Part shown: positions 62,924-64,000 of the stretch, one piece after another | Position numbering within the stretch: position 1 is the first letter of the stretch | Layout of the letters: each line of letters begins with the position of its first letter | Source: Prochlorococcus sp. AG-436-C05 | GTDB taxonomy: Bacteria > Cyanobacteriota > Cyanobacteriia > PCC-6307 > Cyanobiaceae | DNA length: 64,000 bases | NCBI GenBank assembly: GCA_003209795.1 | Contig: QCPB01000003.1 | Coordinates: 1-64,000, forward strand | Direction of reading: 5' to 3' | Notes under the pieces: model-generated | Databases searched by the model: none | What the model was told of the DNA's origin: nothing | What the model saw: the letters and a program-made list of their open reading frames with translations, nothing else | Position numbers and translations under genes: made by a program

Positions 62924-63727
62924 TTGTTATATAAAAACATTTATTTAATACTTATAATTTCTTGTGTTTTTGGTATATCTTTTTGGATTGGTTTTAACGT
63001 AAATTTACTCCCTGCAGAGGCCAGTATAAATGCACCAATTTATGATGAACTTTTTAAAATTCTTTTCATTATTGGTTTAATAATTTTTATAGGTATGTCA
63101 ATAGCAGTTATTTATAGCTTATTTAAATTTAAGAGAAAAAAGGATGAAATAGGAGATGGAATAGCTTTAGAAGGGAACTTGAGCTTAGAGATCATATGGA
63201 CATTAATTCCATCTATAATTGTTTTAATAATAGGAATATATAGCTATAACATTTACGATCGAATGGGAGGGATGAAGGAATTAAATCATAGTCATGAAAT
63301 GATTAGTTCGAATACTGAAAAAATATGGGCAGGCATCAGTCAAGCTTCTAATAAAGATATTGCAAACATCAATTTGTCTGTTGAAGTTTCAGCTATGCAA
63401 TTTGCTTTTCTCTTTAATTACCCCAAAGGTGAATTTGTTTCAGGAGAGCTTCACGTTCCTGTTGATCAAAAAGTATCAATGAGAATGGAATCTAAAGATG
63501 TTATACATGCTTTCTGGGTCCCAGAGTTCCGAATTAAGCAAGATATTATTCCTGGCCAACCAACTATCTTGAATTTCACTCCTACAAAAGTTGGTAAATA
63601 TCCAATTATTTGTGCTGAACTATGTGGTCCATATCATGGAGGAATGAGAGCCTCAATTATTGTTGAAGAGGAATCTGATTACAAAGATTGGTTCAATAAA
63701 AATAAAAAAACAGAGGTTAATTTATGA
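62924..63727 (+). CDS. ctaC: Cytochrome c oxidase subunit II
   Basis: This subunit receives electrons from the soluble carrier through a binuclear copper centre. The 267-residue protein has two N-terminal helices (about 6-26 and 45-66) and a periplasmic or lumenal cupredoxin domain with the copper A ligands in VIHAFWVPEF and CAELCGPYHGGM, all present. The start is a TTG at 62924, immediately before the first hydrophobic segment; no suitable ATG lies nearby. The stop overlaps the ctaD start (ATGA). A hydrophobic leader ending near PAEAS suggests a signal anchor. Confidence 0.93.
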   Translation: MLYKNIYLILIISCVFGISFWIGFNVNLLPAEASINAPIYDELFKILFIIGLIIFIGMSIAVIYSLFKFKRKKDEIGDGIALEGNLSLEIIWTLIPSIIVLIIGIYSYNIYDRMGGMKELNHSHEMISSNTEKIWAGISQASNKDIANINLSVEVSAMQFAFLFNYPKGEFVSGELHVPVDQKVSMRMESKDVIHAFWVPEFRIKQDIIPGQPTILNFTPTKVGKYPIICAELCGPYHGGMRASIIVEEESDYKDWFNKNKKTEVNL

Positions 63728-64000
63728 CAATATCAATTGATCGACAAAACGAAAATAATAAGAGCCTTCAACCTAATGGATGGCTTAGATACTTTAGTTT
63801 TAGCCTTGATCATAAAGTAATTGGAATCCAATACTTGGTTTGTGGTTTTCTTTTTTATTTAATTGGTGGGACTTTAGCAAGTGCAATAAGAATAGAACTA
63901 GCAAGCCCAATGTCTGACTTTCTGCCAAGAGATGTGTATAACCAATTTTTAACCTTACATGGGACGATAATGATATTTCTTTGGATAGTGCCCGTAGTGA
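63724..64000 (+). CDS. ctaD: Cytochrome c oxidase subunit I, 5' part only
   Basis: This is the catalytic heme-copper subunit; the first 92 codons are visible and the rest lies past the window end. The start MTISIDRQNENNKSLQPNGW leads to the family N-terminus WLRYFSFSLDHKVIGIQYLV, a first helix (GFLFYLIGGTLASAIRIEL), and YNQFLTLHGTIMIFLWIVPV, which carries the low-spin heme histidine in TLHGT. The ATG overlaps the ctaC stop by four bases. It is truncated only by the window edge. Confidence 0.95.
   Translation, partial: MTISIDRQNENNKSLQPNGWLRYFSFSLDHKVIGIQYLVCGFLFYLIGGTLASAIRIELASPMSDFLPRDVYNQFLTLHGTIMIFLWIVPVV

Overview
The window is a stretch of ordinary, densely packed chromosome from a very AT-rich marine picocyanobacterium. 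It is almost certainly a high-light-adapted Prochlorococcus. The evidence is the strong AT bias, very short intergenic gaps, photosystem I genes (psaF, psaJ), the photosystem II assembly factor psb27, cytochrome b6f genes (petC, petA), a single-helix high-light-inducible protein, cyanobacterial families (DUF2854, DUF3067, DUF3153) and protein sequences that read as Prochlorococcus orthologues throughout. I see no insertion sequence, integrase, phage module, CRISPR array, toxin-antitoxin pair or defence island, and no stretch whose base use differs from the rest. Strain-level identity cannot be settled from the sequence alone.

Layout. 1-1.75 kb: cell-division pair ftsL-like/ftsI on the minus strand, with ftsI cut by the window edge and the ftsL-like frame broken at a run of ten A. 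1.8-7 kb: a CPBP membrane protease, a tandem histidine phosphatase, and a minus-strand operon of a small membrane protein, a degenerate pyrophosphatase, an Spx/ArsC-like protein and signal peptidase I. 7-16 kb: proS, psb27, purA, a PfkB kinase, cutA, cbiJ, ssb, argB and conserved cyanobacterial unknowns. 16-21.7 kb: priA, a 324-base gap with a candidate structured RNA, the principal sigma factor rpoD, hemC and a second pyrophosphatase with a complete active site. 21.7-30 kb: an M32 carboxypeptidase, yjbQ, pterin dehydratase, a His-rich CobW GTPase followed by an iron-type ABC permease, a UPF0104 membrane protein, larC and two unknowns. 30-38 kb: xthA, hemL, an SPFH protein, yajQ, a DprA-like/DRTGG pair, an SDR and map. 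38-44.5 kb: rplS, tRNA-Trp, tRNA-Asp, gltX, an antiporter, a small Hli gene, tsaD, psaF-psaJ and gmk. 44.5-53 kb: rqcH, tatC, petC-petA, lgt-cobM, a RodZ-like protein and ppx. 53-64 kb: ubiA, ldcA, ispD, fabG, a second-type groEL with Gly-Met repeats, an ABC-2 exporter, ctaB-ctaA, and divergently ctaC-ctaD, which runs off the end.

How the genes work together. Tetrapyrrole metabolism recurs: hemL and hemC for the trunk pathway, cbiJ and cobM for the corrin ring, ctaB and ctaA for heme A, which serves the oxidase encoded next door by ctaC-ctaD. Membrane-protein biogenesis also clusters. tatC lies just upstream of petC, whose product carries a twin-arginine signal. lepB, lgt and psb27 are further export and assembly genes. 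Nucleotide and translation housekeeping (purA, gmk, proS, gltX, map, rplS, tsaD, rqcH) fills much of the rest.

I did not find a novel multi-gene system. The points most worth a second look are the homopolymer-broken ftsL-like gene, the pair of pyrophosphatases of which one has lost catalytic residues, two hairpin-rich intergenic stretches (before proS and before rpoD), the gltX start lying 15 bases after tRNA-Asp across a run of twelve T, and several short genes and tandem repeats. All functions are read from motif and family recognition without database searches.
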